Under the pieces are notes generated by a model. It did no database searches. It saw only the letters and a list, made by a program, of their open reading frames with translations, and was not told the origin of the DNA. The position numbers and the translations under genes were made by a program. Below are positions 1 through 5,882 of a stretch of 5,937 nucleotides of DNA, piece after piece (the first letter of the stretch is position 1; each line of letters begins with the position of its first letter). Source of the DNA: JANXQG01 sp037147235 (lineage in GTDB: Bacteria > Planctomycetota > Planctomycetia > Pirellulales > Thermoguttaceae); contig JBAWVO010000366.1 of NCBI GenBank assembly GCA_037147235.1, positions 1 to 5,937 of the forward strand. Reading direction: 5' to 3'.

Positions 1-40
1 TGTAAAGGCATGGCCCAGGTGGTTTTCTTCGCGGATGAAG

Positions 41-190
41 TTTCAATCGTCCCTCGGGACTTTCGGTTTCGTTTATCCTCTTCCCCAGCGATAAATCGCT
101 GGGCTATTCTCGCGTAGCCCCTCCGGGGCAGGAACTCGTGTTTCTCCGCTCTGGAGAGGAAAGCGACATGCGCTGTCGCCGTGCCGTGTT
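41..190. repeat. Dyad-rich non-coding repeat element
   Basis: Several perfect hairpins follow one another here: 49-53 pairs with 56-60 (GTCCC/GGGAC), 84-92 with 95-103 (CCCAGCGAT/ATCGCTGGG), 101-106 with 115-120 (GGGCTA/TAGCCC), 117-121 with 125-129 (GCCCC/GGGGC) and 163-168 with 174-179 (GCGACA/TGTCGC). The second and third share bases, so they could form alternative structures. The density of short GC-rich dyads, and the fact that a protease reading frame runs into it and loses homology, suggest a dispersed mobile or REP-like repeat. That identity is inference, because only one copy is in the window and the edges are estimates. Confidence 0.5.
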
Positions 191-555
191 GGTGGCTGCG
201 GATCGCCAGCGCCCATTATTCCAGGCAACACAAGCACTAAGTTCAAGGTGACTGTGGCAACGACAATCGCTGTAATAAGGCCGTCCTCACTGATGACCAC
301 GCCGCTCCCCTCACCCATGCGCCCGGTGTTGGCCTGCGATAAATTGATAATGCCGACCGTTGCGGGCAGCACAAGTCTGGCCACTTGTAGGCTCTTCTCC
401 TCGATCCGCTTCAGGACAGGAACCGTGGTCGGATCCTTGGCCTGGGCCACTGCGGAAAAGACAAACGCGACAGCTACCAGGAGGGTAAGCCAGCCAGCGA
501 CGCGAGGTAGAATCAACCGAAATCGATTGCATTCAAGGGAACGGAGAGAGGACAT
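73..555 (-). pseudogene. N-terminal remnant of an HtrA/trypsin-like serine protease
   Basis: The ATG at 555 gives a clear Sec signal peptide: a basic n-region, a hydrophobic core around GWLTLLVAVAFVFS and an AQA cleavage site before Lys40. The mature part holds a helix (KSLQVARLVLPATVGI) and then GEGSGVVISEDGLI. In S1C proteases of the HtrA/DegP type this leads straight into the TAAHV motif with the catalytic His. Here the frame instead departs near base 274 into unrelated sequence and the 41-190 repeat, ending at a TAG-type stop at 73. His, Asp and Ser of the triad are all absent, so it cannot be an active protease. The frame is open further upstream (ATG at 594, first possible start at 675), but only the 555 start places the signal peptide normally. 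The ribosome binding site is poor. The hydrogenase-subunit remnant lies 144 bases upstream on the same strand. I am confident of the family, less so of the exact break. Confidence 0.7.
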
Positions 556-699
556 CTGGGGCTTTCCAAAAGAGGGGAGGACGGCAATCACCATACACCC
601 GGTACGGTCGCATTTTGTGGTTTTTCGCCACGGCTCGTGCCACACAGCCAGCGGGACGACTGCCAGCGATACCATTCTAACATGGCCCGGTATGAGATT

Positions 700-1029
700 C
701 TAGCCAGGTTGGAAGCCATCAACCTTTCCACCGACCAGCCGCAGCAAACCGTCGAGGATCGTGAGCGGGTGCGGAGGGCAGCCGGGGATGTAGAGATCGA
801 TCGGCAGGAAGCTATCGGCCCCGTCATGGACCTCGGGATTGCCAGCAAACGGTCCGCCGGAGATCGCACAAGCCCCAACCGCGATTACAATCTTCGGCGG
901 CGGCACGGCATCGTAGGTTTTTTGCAGGGCCACCCGCATGTTCTCGGTCACCGGGCCTGTGATCAATAGGCCGTCGGCATGCCGCGGCGAGGCGACGAAC
1001 TGAATGCCGAACCGCCCAAGAACCCACCC
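700..1029 (-). pseudogene. C-terminal remnant of a NuoB/HycG-type hydrogenase or complex I small subunit
   Basis: The frame is open from about 1029 to the TAG at 700-702 and encodes RFGIQFVASPRHADGLLITG, then PKIVIAVGACAISGG and LYIPGCPPHPLTILDGLL. These are hallmarks of the small subunit that carries the proximal [4Fe-4S] cluster in group 4 [NiFe] hydrogenases (HycG, HyfI, EchC) and NuoB of complex I. The SPRHAD motif and the phrasing around the cysteines fit the hydrogenase-type branch better, which is inference. The GAC and PGC cysteines, two of the four cluster ligands, remain. The N-terminal region with the Cys-x-x-Cys pair is gone, replaced at about 1030 by a REP-like repeat. A TTG at 966 could be called as a start, but homology continues about 20 codons upstream of it, so it is an internal Leu. 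No partner subunits are present, so this is a remnant. Confidence 0.8.
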
Positions 1030-1120
1030 GGAGCGGAAAAGGGGACATCACTGGAGCGGAAGAGGGGACATCACTGATTATAAGGTGCCAAGTTCATTAA
1101 TATCAGTGATGTCCCCTTTT
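1030..1120. repeat. REP-like element: tandem 23-mers plus inverted copy
   Basis: Two 23-base units stand head to tail at 1030-1052 and 1053-1075 and differ at one base. Each is GGAGCGGAA, then A or G, then AGGGGACATCACT. The second unit is followed by a 23-base spacer and an inverted copy: 1060-1078 pairs with 1102-1120 over 19 positions, with one G-T wobble. Short, GC-rich inverted units of this kind are typical of REP/REPIN sequences moved by REP-associated tyrosine transposases (RAYT, Y1_Tnp family). No transposase is in the window, so that link is inference. The element sits exactly at the broken end of the hydrogenase remnant and 12 bases beyond the stop of the first lipoprotein gene. 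Confidence 0.75.
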
Positions 1121-1132
1121 CATGCCCAATTA

Positions 1133-1666
1133 TTATTTCGTTTCCTTAACCCTTGAAAAAGAGGTTGAACCAAGATCGAAGTGGTCGGCATCAACCCAAT
1201 GGATTCTAAACTGCACCTTATCTGCGGATTCGGAAATGTCCTTTTTATCGATTCCCCTTGCCATAGGATAGTAGGCATCCCCTTCCATCACTTTCCCGTT
1301 CTTCAAATCTTCAAGTTGTTGGGCGATTGATTCATCCGAATAAAGTAGCCTCCCCATAAACCTCAACGTAGGTTCTCGACCATCCCGAAGCTTCTTTATA
1401 TCAGCTTTCAGGCAAATATAATCGCCGTGCCAAGTCAAACCCTCTACCTTTCCAACCTCCGAGGTAATAGAGCCATCGGATCGAAACTCGACTGCACCGG
1501 AAACGTGAGGCGATAATAAGGACATGTTCGCATCATTCGCAAATACGGTGCCGTCAAGAATCCGTTGGGTTCCTGGTGAATTAACTTTCCAGGTTCCTTG
1601 GAGGCTATAACCACAGCCCGACAAACAGAACAAACAAAGCAACAAAACAACAATGAAACCTTTCAT
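1133..1666 (-). CDS. Small lipoprotein, paralogue 1 of a tandem family
   Basis: A 177-residue predicted lipoprotein. The signal peptide is MKGF followed by a Val/Leu/Cys-rich core and an LSGC lipobox, with Cys18 as the expected lipidation site. The start is supported by AGGA (reverse complement of 1674-1677) seven bases before the ATG. Conserved blocks are GTWKV (24-28), VEFRSDGSI (59-67), LTWHGDYICLKADIKK (77-92), LKNGKVMEG (121-129), KKDISESADKV (141-151) and IHWVDADHFDLGSTSF.RVK (155-174). An early G-x-W, a middle W.GD strand and a final F.RVK resemble the small lipocalin-like domains common in planctomycete secreted proteins; this is a pattern judgement only. Compared with paralogue 2 it has about 25 extra residues between GTWKV and VEF and a shorter middle. 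It is the last gene of the array. Function is unknown. Confidence 0.85.
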   Translation of the reverse strand: MKGFIVVLLLCLFCLSGCGYSLQGTWKVNSPGTQRILDGTVFANDANMSLLSPHVSGAVEFRSDGSITSEVGKVEGLTWHGDYICLKADIKKLRDGREPTLRFMGRLLYSDESIAQQLEDLKNGKVMEGDAYYPMARGIDKKDISESADKVQFRIHWVDADHFDLGSTSFSRVKETK

Positions 1667-1719
1667 AACACATTCCTAAATCCGCATAATCAATCGTTCA
1701 AGGTAACGGGCAAGTAGGG

Positions 1720-2271
1720 TTACTTCGGCAATTTCACCCTTGTAAAAGAGGTTGAACCAATATCGAAGTGGTCGGTATCAACCCAATGGATTTTTACCTC
1801 CACCTTATCTGCGGATTCGGAAATATCCTTCCTATCAACTCCCGTTGCCAAAGGAAAGTGGTAACACCCTTCCATCCCTTCCATCACTTTCCCGTTCTTC
1901 AAGTCTTCAAGTTGCCCGTGCTTCAATTCTTCAAGTTGTTCGTCGAATGATTTAGTTAGCCGTGCGTATTCTTTGCTTTCTTTATCTACCTTTTTTCCGT
2001 AAGTGCTTTCAATCATGCTGTCTCTGAACAGTATCAACCATTCTATTCTAGCAGCCCGCATCTTCTTTATATCAGCTTTAAGGCAAATACAATCGCCGTG
2101 CCAAGTCCAATCCTTTACCTTTTGGCCCAACGTCAAGATAGAGCCATCGGATCGAAACTCGACTTCAACCAGTGGATTAACTTTCCAGGTTCCTTCGAGG
2201 GTATAGCCACCACAACCCGACAAACAGAACACACAGGACAAACAAAACAAAACAACAACGAAACCTTTCAT
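1720..2271 (-). CDS. Small lipoprotein, paralogue 2 of a tandem family
   Basis: A 183-residue predicted lipoprotein with signal peptide MKGFVVVLFCLSCVFC and lipobox LSGC (Cys20). AGGAG (reverse complement of 2278-2282) lies six bases before the ATG and fixes the start. The block order matches paralogue 1: GTWKVNP (27-33), VEFRSDGSI (37-45), WTWHGDCICLKADIKK (55-70), a charged, probably helical middle (about 72-128), MEGMEG (130-135), RKDISESADKV (147-157) and IHWVDTDHFDIGSTSFTRVK (161-180). The middle contains an eight-residue tandem repeat, QLEELKHG then QLEDLKNG, from a 24-base duplication. A 116-base stretch (2137-2252) covering the signal peptide and first strands is identical to paralogue 3 (2832-2947), indicating recent duplication or gene conversion. 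A lipocalin-like fold with an inserted helical hairpin is my best guess. I do not recognise a named family. Confidence 0.87.
   Translation of the reverse strand: MKGFVVVLFCLSCVFCLSGCGGYTLEGTWKVNPLVEVEFRSDGSILTLGQKVKDWTWHGDCICLKADIKKMRAARIEWLILFRDSMIESTYGKKVDKESKEYARLTKSFDEQLEELKHGQLEDLKNGKVMEGMEGCYHFPLATGVDRKDISESADKVEVKIHWVDTDHFDIGSTSFTRVKLPK
1891..1938 (-). repeat. 24-base in-frame tandem repeat in lipoprotein 2
   Basis: Bases 1891-1914 and 1915-1938 are adjacent 24-base copies with two differences (T/G and G/T). On the minus strand they encode QLEELKHG and QLEDLKNG. Paralogues 1 and 3 have a single QLEDLKNG at the same place, so the second unit is an expansion specific to gene 2. A smaller 9-base duplication next to it gives MEGMEG in genes 2 and 3 but a single MEG in gene 1. 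Confidence 0.85.
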
Positions 2272-2324
2272 AACAAACTCCTAAATCCGCATAATCAATC
2301 GTTCAAGGTAACGGGCAAGTAGGG

Positions 2325-3044
2325 TTACTTCGGCAATTTCACCCTTGAAAAAGAGGTTGAACCAAGATCGAAGTGGTCGGCATCAACCCAATGGATTCTT
2401 ACCTCCACCTTATCTGCGAATTCAACAATGTCCTTTTTATCGACTCCCTTTGCCAAAGGAAAGTTGTAACACCCTTCCATCCCTTCCATCACTTTCCCGT
2501 TCTTCAAATCTTCAAGTTGTTGGTCGATTAGTTTAACTTCCCTTTCGAGTTGTTCCTCGTCTTTTTTGTTGTGCATCTTGTCAAATTGCTCCCAGGTTGG
2601 AAAAGGTTGGGTGTGTGCCCTTTCCTCCTCGTGCGTCTTGAGGAGAACGTCAAAATAATACTTCTTTGATTCAGCTTGCTGCACTAACAGTTTCTTTTTT
2701 CGGTCAACCAACGCCTTCTTTTGCTGTGTCAACGATTCTGTTCGAGCATCCCGAATCTTCTTTATATCAGCTTTAAGGCAAATATAATCGCCGTGCCAAG
2801 TCAAACCCTCTTGCTTTTGGCCCCACGCCGAGATAGAGCCATCGGATCGAAACTCGACTTCAACCAGTGGATTAACTTTCCAGGTTCCTTCGAGGGTATA
2901 GCCACCACAACCCGACAAACAGAACACACAGGACAAACAAAACAAAAAAACAATGAAAAGATGCTCCAGTGCGAGTGCCAGGCCTTCCGCGACCGGGTGC
3001 TTGCCGCGGGCTTTTCCGTCCAGTCCGGCGGATGGTGTGGGCAC
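2325..3044 (-). CDS. Small lipoprotein, paralogue 3, native start lost (possible pseudogene)
   Basis: The family sequence runs from the stop at 2325 up to base 2958, covering everything except the first codons (ATG, AAA and part of GGT). The signal core FIVFLFCLSCVFC, lipobox LSGC and blocks GTWKVNP, VEFRSDGSI, LTWHGDYICLKADIKK and IHWVDADHFDLGSTSFSRVK are intact. The middle is the longest of the three: about 80 residues between KADIKK and LKNGKV, rich in Lys, Glu and Gln (such as QQKKALVDRKKKLLVQQAE), a likely coiled coil. Upstream of 2958 the sequence switches to unrelated GC-rich DNA. The frame stays open there, with a GTG at 3044 or TTG at 3119 as possible starts, but neither has a ribosome binding site and both give an abnormally long, partly acidic leader. 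I list the GTG version. A 5'-truncated pseudogene is equally likely. Confidence 0.55.
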   Translation of the reverse strand: MPTPSAGLDGKARGKHPVAEGLALALEHLFIVFLFCLSCVFCLSGCGGYTLEGTWKVNPLVEVEFRSDGSISAWGQKQEGLTWHGDYICLKADIKKIRDARTESLTQQKKALVDRKKKLLVQQAESKKYYFDVLLKTHEEERAHTQPFPTWEQFDKMHNKKDEEQLEREVKLIDQQLEDLKNGKVMEGMEGCYNFPLAKGVDKKDIVEFADKVEVRIHWVDADHFDLGSTSFSRVKLPK

Positions 3045-3150
3045 GGCTGCGAGGCAAAGTGGTGCGGGTAAGCCACGGCGGCTGATGGTGCCCCAGCAGC
3101 GTAACGCCCATCCCGTCAATTGGCTGGCTGCCTCGGCTGAAGAGTCGGAT
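2959..3150. other. GC-rich foreign segment fused to the 5' end of lipoprotein 3
   Basis: Where paralogues 1 and 2 have CCTTTCAT (reverse complement of their start) and the conserved spacer, this copy has unrelated GC-rich sequence. The change is abrupt at 2958/2959 and coincides with a shift in base composition. All frames here are open for short stretches on both strands, with no recognisable domain, so I do not assign a gene. It is probably a dispersed repeat or recombination product. The far edge is an estimate. From 3150 to 3260 I see only a weak five-base stem (CCCCT/AGGGG) and no gene. Confidence 0.45.
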
Positions 3151-3260
3151 TAGGTAAGACTACCACTTGAACGCCGCTACCCAAATGCCAGAAGAGAAAG
3201 GAAGAGCAGCAGCGAGACTGACCCCTTGGCTCCATATAGGGGCGTTACAAATTGCAAAAA

Positions 3261-3830
3261 TCAAACGTCTTGTTTCTCAAGCCAATCCACGACCTCGCAC
3301 ATCGCAGAATTCGCGATTGTCCACAGCTCGGAATAGCCGTCCCAATCGAGCGCCCCGTTCCAACTTAGGATCTTCAGACCGGAGTCGCCAACCGGCTGCT
3401 TGTCGAATAGACGCTCTCGTTCGAGGCGGACGAGCTCACGGCAGCTCTCTTCATCCTTTGGAACCGGATATTTCCCGTCCCAGATAATCGCGTGCGAAAG
3501 GACATCTAGCAGGTCGCACTGTTCGGGGGTGTAGGCAACACCGGCGTCGGCTGCCAAGTCCCGAAGGATGTGAATCGGCTTGGGTTGCTTTCCCTCCCGC
3601 GCGACAATGATGGCCTTTAGGAGCAATTCGACCGACATGCCGCAAACCATCCGGTAGACCCTTGGCAGGGCGACCGACATGTCGAAGCCTTTCCCAAGGC
3701 CTAACTCGATAGCAATCTTGCGCGAATCCGAGTTCATGCTGGCCCAAAGCACCGCGGCAGCGCCACGGAGATCGGAAGCCTTGCTAAACCAGCAGATCGA
3801 CTCCCGCTTTTCTTCGTCGTATCGCGTCAT
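3261..3830 (-). CDS. Stand-alone HEPN-like helical protein, cytoplasmic
   Basis: The ATG at 3830 is preferred over the GTG at 3839 because GAGGTG lies six bases upstream of it. This gives 189 residues with no signal peptide or membrane segment. The core reads YRMVCGMSVELLLKAIIVA (residues 59-77), then PKPIHILRDLAADAGV and LLDVLSHAIIWDGKYPVP. This order is a helix with G-M-x-x-E-L-L-L-K, a His-x-Leu-x-x-Leu helix and a helix ending in W-x-G-x-Y-P. It resembles HEPN-domain proteins, which include RNases and nucleotidyltransferase-linked helpers. The usual R-x4-6-H catalytic motif is not present in strict form: the nearest Arg-His spacing (REGKQPKPIH) has eight residues between. It could therefore be a non-catalytic member. 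No nucleotidyltransferase partner is adjacent. The gene is convergent with nothing and follows the SHD1 gene on the same strand after about 230 bases. Confidence 0.65.
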   Translation of the reverse strand: MTRYDEEKRESICWFSKASDLRGAAAVLWASMNSDSRKIAIELGLGKGFDMSVALPRVYRMVCGMSVELLLKAIIVAREGKQPKPIHILRDLAADAGVAYTPEQCDLLDVLSHAIIWDGKYPVPKDEESCRELVRLERERLFDKQPVGDSGLKILSWNGALDWDGYSELWTIANSAMCEVVDWLEKQDV

Positions 3831-3925
3831 AATCCACACCTCACTGAGTGCCGGCAGAGTAATTGCCTCTCTTTAAGACAGCTGCCACCGTCCGCGGGTT
3901 CGCCCTTTTTCGGCTCGCATTAAAA

Positions 3926-3954
3926 CGGATTGATGTCGCATGCGGCTCAATCCG
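3926..3954. promoter_or_regulatory. Hairpin upstream of the HEPN-like gene
   Basis: CGGATTGA (3926-3933) pairs perfectly with TCAATCCG (3947-3954), and the inner CGCATGCG (3937-3944) is itself palindromic. The dyad lies about 100 bases before the ATG at 3830. A TTTAAT hexamer (reverse complement of 3919-3924) could be a -10 box, but the nearest -35-like TTGAGC is about 20 bases away, too far for a good promoter. An operator is possible but unproven. The rest of 3840-4060 shows no gene. Confidence 0.3.
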
Positions 3955-4060
3955 CAATCTCCAATTTCACCAAGCCTTTCCCAAAAGTGGGCGAGACTTC
4001 GCGACACGTCGACGAGACGTCAGGGCCCGGGATCAACGGTTCCTGGCACCTGGTCTCCGC

Positions 4061-5620
4061 CTACTTCTTGCCTCCGCGGACGCTCGCCCTGCCGCGTGCG
4101 CTCTTGTCCCCGTCGCCGTCCTCGGCCTGAAAGGTAAGTTCGCACTTGACTTTGGCGACTTTTCGCAATTCGTCTAACGAGAGCTTGACCTTCCGCGGTA
4201 TTGTGACGTTGGGTACATATCCAAATGGTGGCCAGGGGCCTCTGTAATGGCCAGGACCAGCGAAAACCACCGGTGCGATGAAGGCAACCTTAGCTCTCTC
4301 ATCGCCATACCGATAATGTTCGTCGTTCATAGTGAGGCTCAGGAAACGACCCCACTCGTTATTGTGTGAGTACTGATCATCGTCGAGACGGAAAATAGGT
4401 GCGCTCTTCGGATCAAACGGGTCCGTAAATAGGAGTTGGCCTCCAGAATCGACTAGCGAGAGCTTACAGATTACGCTTCGCGAGGCAGCACGTACTGCGG
4501 CGTCCCGTACGGCCGCATCTAGAACAAAGTAGTTCCAGCTTATGCGAGAGTAGTCTTTGGAGACTGACTTTGCCACGACGAACGCGAACCCGTCGAATTT
4601 CCACCGGAGGCCACGGCCGGAATCCCAGCCGGCGAGTTTGGGCGCCCATCCGACACAGACATGATCAAATTGCTCACTCCGGACGTAGAGTGCTTTCGAC
4701 TTGTCCGACGCCTGAATGACGCTGGTAAATTCTCCGCTCGACTTGGAGATCCCGCGAAGGGTTCGACAAAAGCGAGTAGCGAACGCATTGTACGCGTCTA
4801 TCGAAGGAACGAACTCAACATTAAATGCGAGAGTAACCTCGGAATCGCTTTTCGCCAATGTTTTGGGCGGGCCCACTACACTTGCCTCGACGTAGTTGCC
4901 GGGAAAGTCCTCAAGGGCCTTCGCCACCAGGGCCGCGGCATCCTTCTCCGCGGCGATTTCGGTGACAATGCTCCCATAAACGCTTTGCCCATCGAAGCTC
5001 TTAGCCGTCACGTTCGCCGCTTTGAGCTTCATAATCACGCTCCGCCGCTGGACCTTGGCCAGGATGCCCACGCGAAAGAGGCCGTTATCGCGCTTTTCGG
5101 ACGTGACCTTATGCTCGGGAATGAACCCGTCGCTGTATGTCAGCACTTGATCCCTGACCAGTTCCTCGTTCTTGACGATGGTCTCGGCATCGACCGCCTC
5201 GCCCACTACCTGCCGAACCGCGGCGCGGAAGGCGTCCTTGAGCGCCTCCTCCTTGGTCGAGCCGACGCCCTCGGCAAAGACCGTCTGTGTGTCCTTTGCA
5301 TCGCCCGATGCCGCGGCCGGTTTCGCAGTCGACGCTGGTCTTTCATCCGGCGCGGCGGCGACAGAGGGCGTCTCCTTCGCAATTGGCTTGGCAACGTGGC
5401 GGACGAATGCTTGATCCGCCTCACTCAGTTTCTCAAGCGGGATGTGCAGCAACTGGCCATCGGTGCGGCGGATGTCCACTGTGCCTTCGGCCATCTTGAC
5501 GAACTCGCCCTCAACTTTGTGCGTGCCGGTGCTGTCGGTCCAGGTGCGCGCCAGGGCTGTCGCGGCGCAAATCGAGAGGATCAGGACGACGCAAAGTCGG
5601 GTTATCGGATGATTTCTCAT
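4061..5620 (-). CDS. Secreted SHD1-domain protein with LPP20/FlgT-N-like domain
   Basis: A 519-residue exported protein. Residues 1-24 form a signal peptide ending ALA. Residues 25-75 (RTWTDSTGTHKVEGEFVKMA through LEKLSEADQAFV) match the SHD1 domain, a small beta-barrel found at the start of many planctomycete secreted proteins. A low-complexity Ala/Pro/Lys linker (about 78-112) follows. Residues 115-195 (AEGVGSTKEEALKDAFRAAV, then GEAVDAETIVKNEELVRDQVL, SDGFIPEHKV and LFRVGILAKVQ) fit the pattern of LPP20-like or FlgT N-terminal domains. Residues 200-500 are unassigned, with several beta-rich stretches and a DAAVRDAAVRAA repeat (369-379). The tail is basic and Gly-rich. The ATG at 5620 has AGGA nine bases upstream, and the signal peptide supports it. 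Likely periplasmic or envelope-bound, partner unknown. A long open frame on the opposite strand (4661-5635) is a shadow. Confidence 0.88.
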   Translation of the reverse strand: MRNHPITRLCVVLILSICAATALARTWTDSTGTHKVEGEFVKMAEGTVDIRRTDGQLLHIPLEKLSEADQAFVRHVAKPIAKETPSVAAAPDERPASTAKPAAASGDAKDTQTVFAEGVGSTKEEALKDAFRAAVRQVVGEAVDAETIVKNEELVRDQVLTYSDGFIPEHKVTSEKRDNGLFRVGILAKVQRRSVIMKLKAANVTAKSFDGQSVYGSIVTEIAAEKDAAALVAKALEDFPGNYVEASVVGPPKTLAKSDSEVTLAFNVEFVPSIDAYNAFATRFCRTLRGISKSSGEFTSVIQASDKSKALYVRSEQFDHVCVGWAPKLAGWDSGRGLRWKFDGFAFVVAKSVSKDYSRISWNYFVLDAAVRDAAVRAASRSVICKLSLVDSGGQLLFTDPFDPKSAPIFRLDDDQYSHNNEWGRFLSLTMNDEHYRYGDERAKVAFIAPVVFAGPGHYRGPWPPFGYVPNVTIPRKVKLSLDELRKVAKVKCELTFQAEDGDGDKSARGRASVRGGKK

Positions 5621-5671
5621 TCCCAGGGTTCCTAAATCAGATCAGCATCGTGCGAATCTTTACTTCAGGGA

Positions 5672-5860
5672 TCATTTTTCCTCCGGCTCAATTTTACCTG
5701 TTGGCCCCGGCTTTACAACCTTGCCGGGTCGTTTCACGTTGGTCCCCTTCTCGTCGGTGAATCCGCCGGGCTGTTGGGCCGATGGTTTGTCGCCGCCATT
5801 CACCGGCTGAAGAATTTGGCTAAGGATAGGAAAATTGATTTTCTGAAGCTCTGATTCTAG
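5672..5860 (-). pseudogene. Short open frame, possible C-terminal tail of an upstream gene
   Basis: An open frame of 62 codons runs from just after an in-frame TAG (5861-5863) to TGA at 5672-5674. Its end reads GGFTDEKGTNVKRPGKVVKP and then GPTGKIEPEEK, a Pro/Gly/Lys-rich, disordered-looking tail. A GTG at 5803 could give a 43-residue protein, but no Shine-Dalgarno site precedes it. The gap of 51 bases to the SHD1 gene on the same strand suggests an operon neighbour that has lost its 5' part. It could also be chance; no family is recognised. Confidence 0.3.
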
Positions 5861-5882
5861 CTAGTGCATATTGGAAGTCAAG

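Larger units (their letters stand above)
1667..2271 (-). repeat. 605-base tandem duplication unit (spacer plus lipoprotein gene 2)
   Basis: The spacer 1667-1719 between genes 1 and 2 and the spacer 2272-2324 between genes 2 and 3 are both 53 bases long and match at 51 positions. They include the Shine-Dalgarno region, and homology continues into the genes on both sides. Stop to stop (1720 to 2325) and start to start (1666 to 2271) distances are both 605 bases. This is direct evidence that the array grew by tandem duplication of a gene-plus-spacer unit. Within the spacer GTAAC at 1703-1707 can pair with GTTAC at 1719-1723, too weak to call a terminator. I see no convincing promoter, so the copies are probably co-transcribed. 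Confidence 0.85.

Noticed and set aside
248..703. Plus-strand open frame of 151 codons
   Set aside because: It is opposite the protease remnant, whose signal peptide and GEGSGVVISEDG motif show that the minus strand is the coding one.
966..966. TTG as the start of a short intact protein at 700-966
   Set aside because: Family homology (RFG..FVASPRHADG) continues upstream of it, so it is an internal codon of a truncated gene.
1060..1120. Hairpin as a terminator for the lipoprotein array
   Set aside because: It follows the last gene closely, but the stem is not followed by a proper T-run on the minus strand and it belongs to a repeat element. A role in transcript end protection cannot be excluded.
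2801..3111. Alternative open frames across the junction upstream of lipoprotein 3
   Set aside because: They read through the lipoprotein signal peptide in the wrong frame and produce Arg/Pro/His-rich translations without domains.
3167..3487. Plus-strand open frame overlapping the HEPN-like gene
   Set aside because: No motif, Arg/Pro-rich composition and overlap with a better supported minus-strand gene.
4038..4050. GGTTCCTGGCACC motif downstream of the SHD1 gene
   Set aside because: It recalls short dispersed motifs in this kind of genome, but only one copy is present and it forms no convincing dyad here.
4661..5635. Long open frame of 324 codons on the plus strand
   Set aside because: It lies antisense to the SHD1 protein, which has a signal peptide and recognisable domains. 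The frame has no signature of its own and is explained by GC-rich codons of the true gene.
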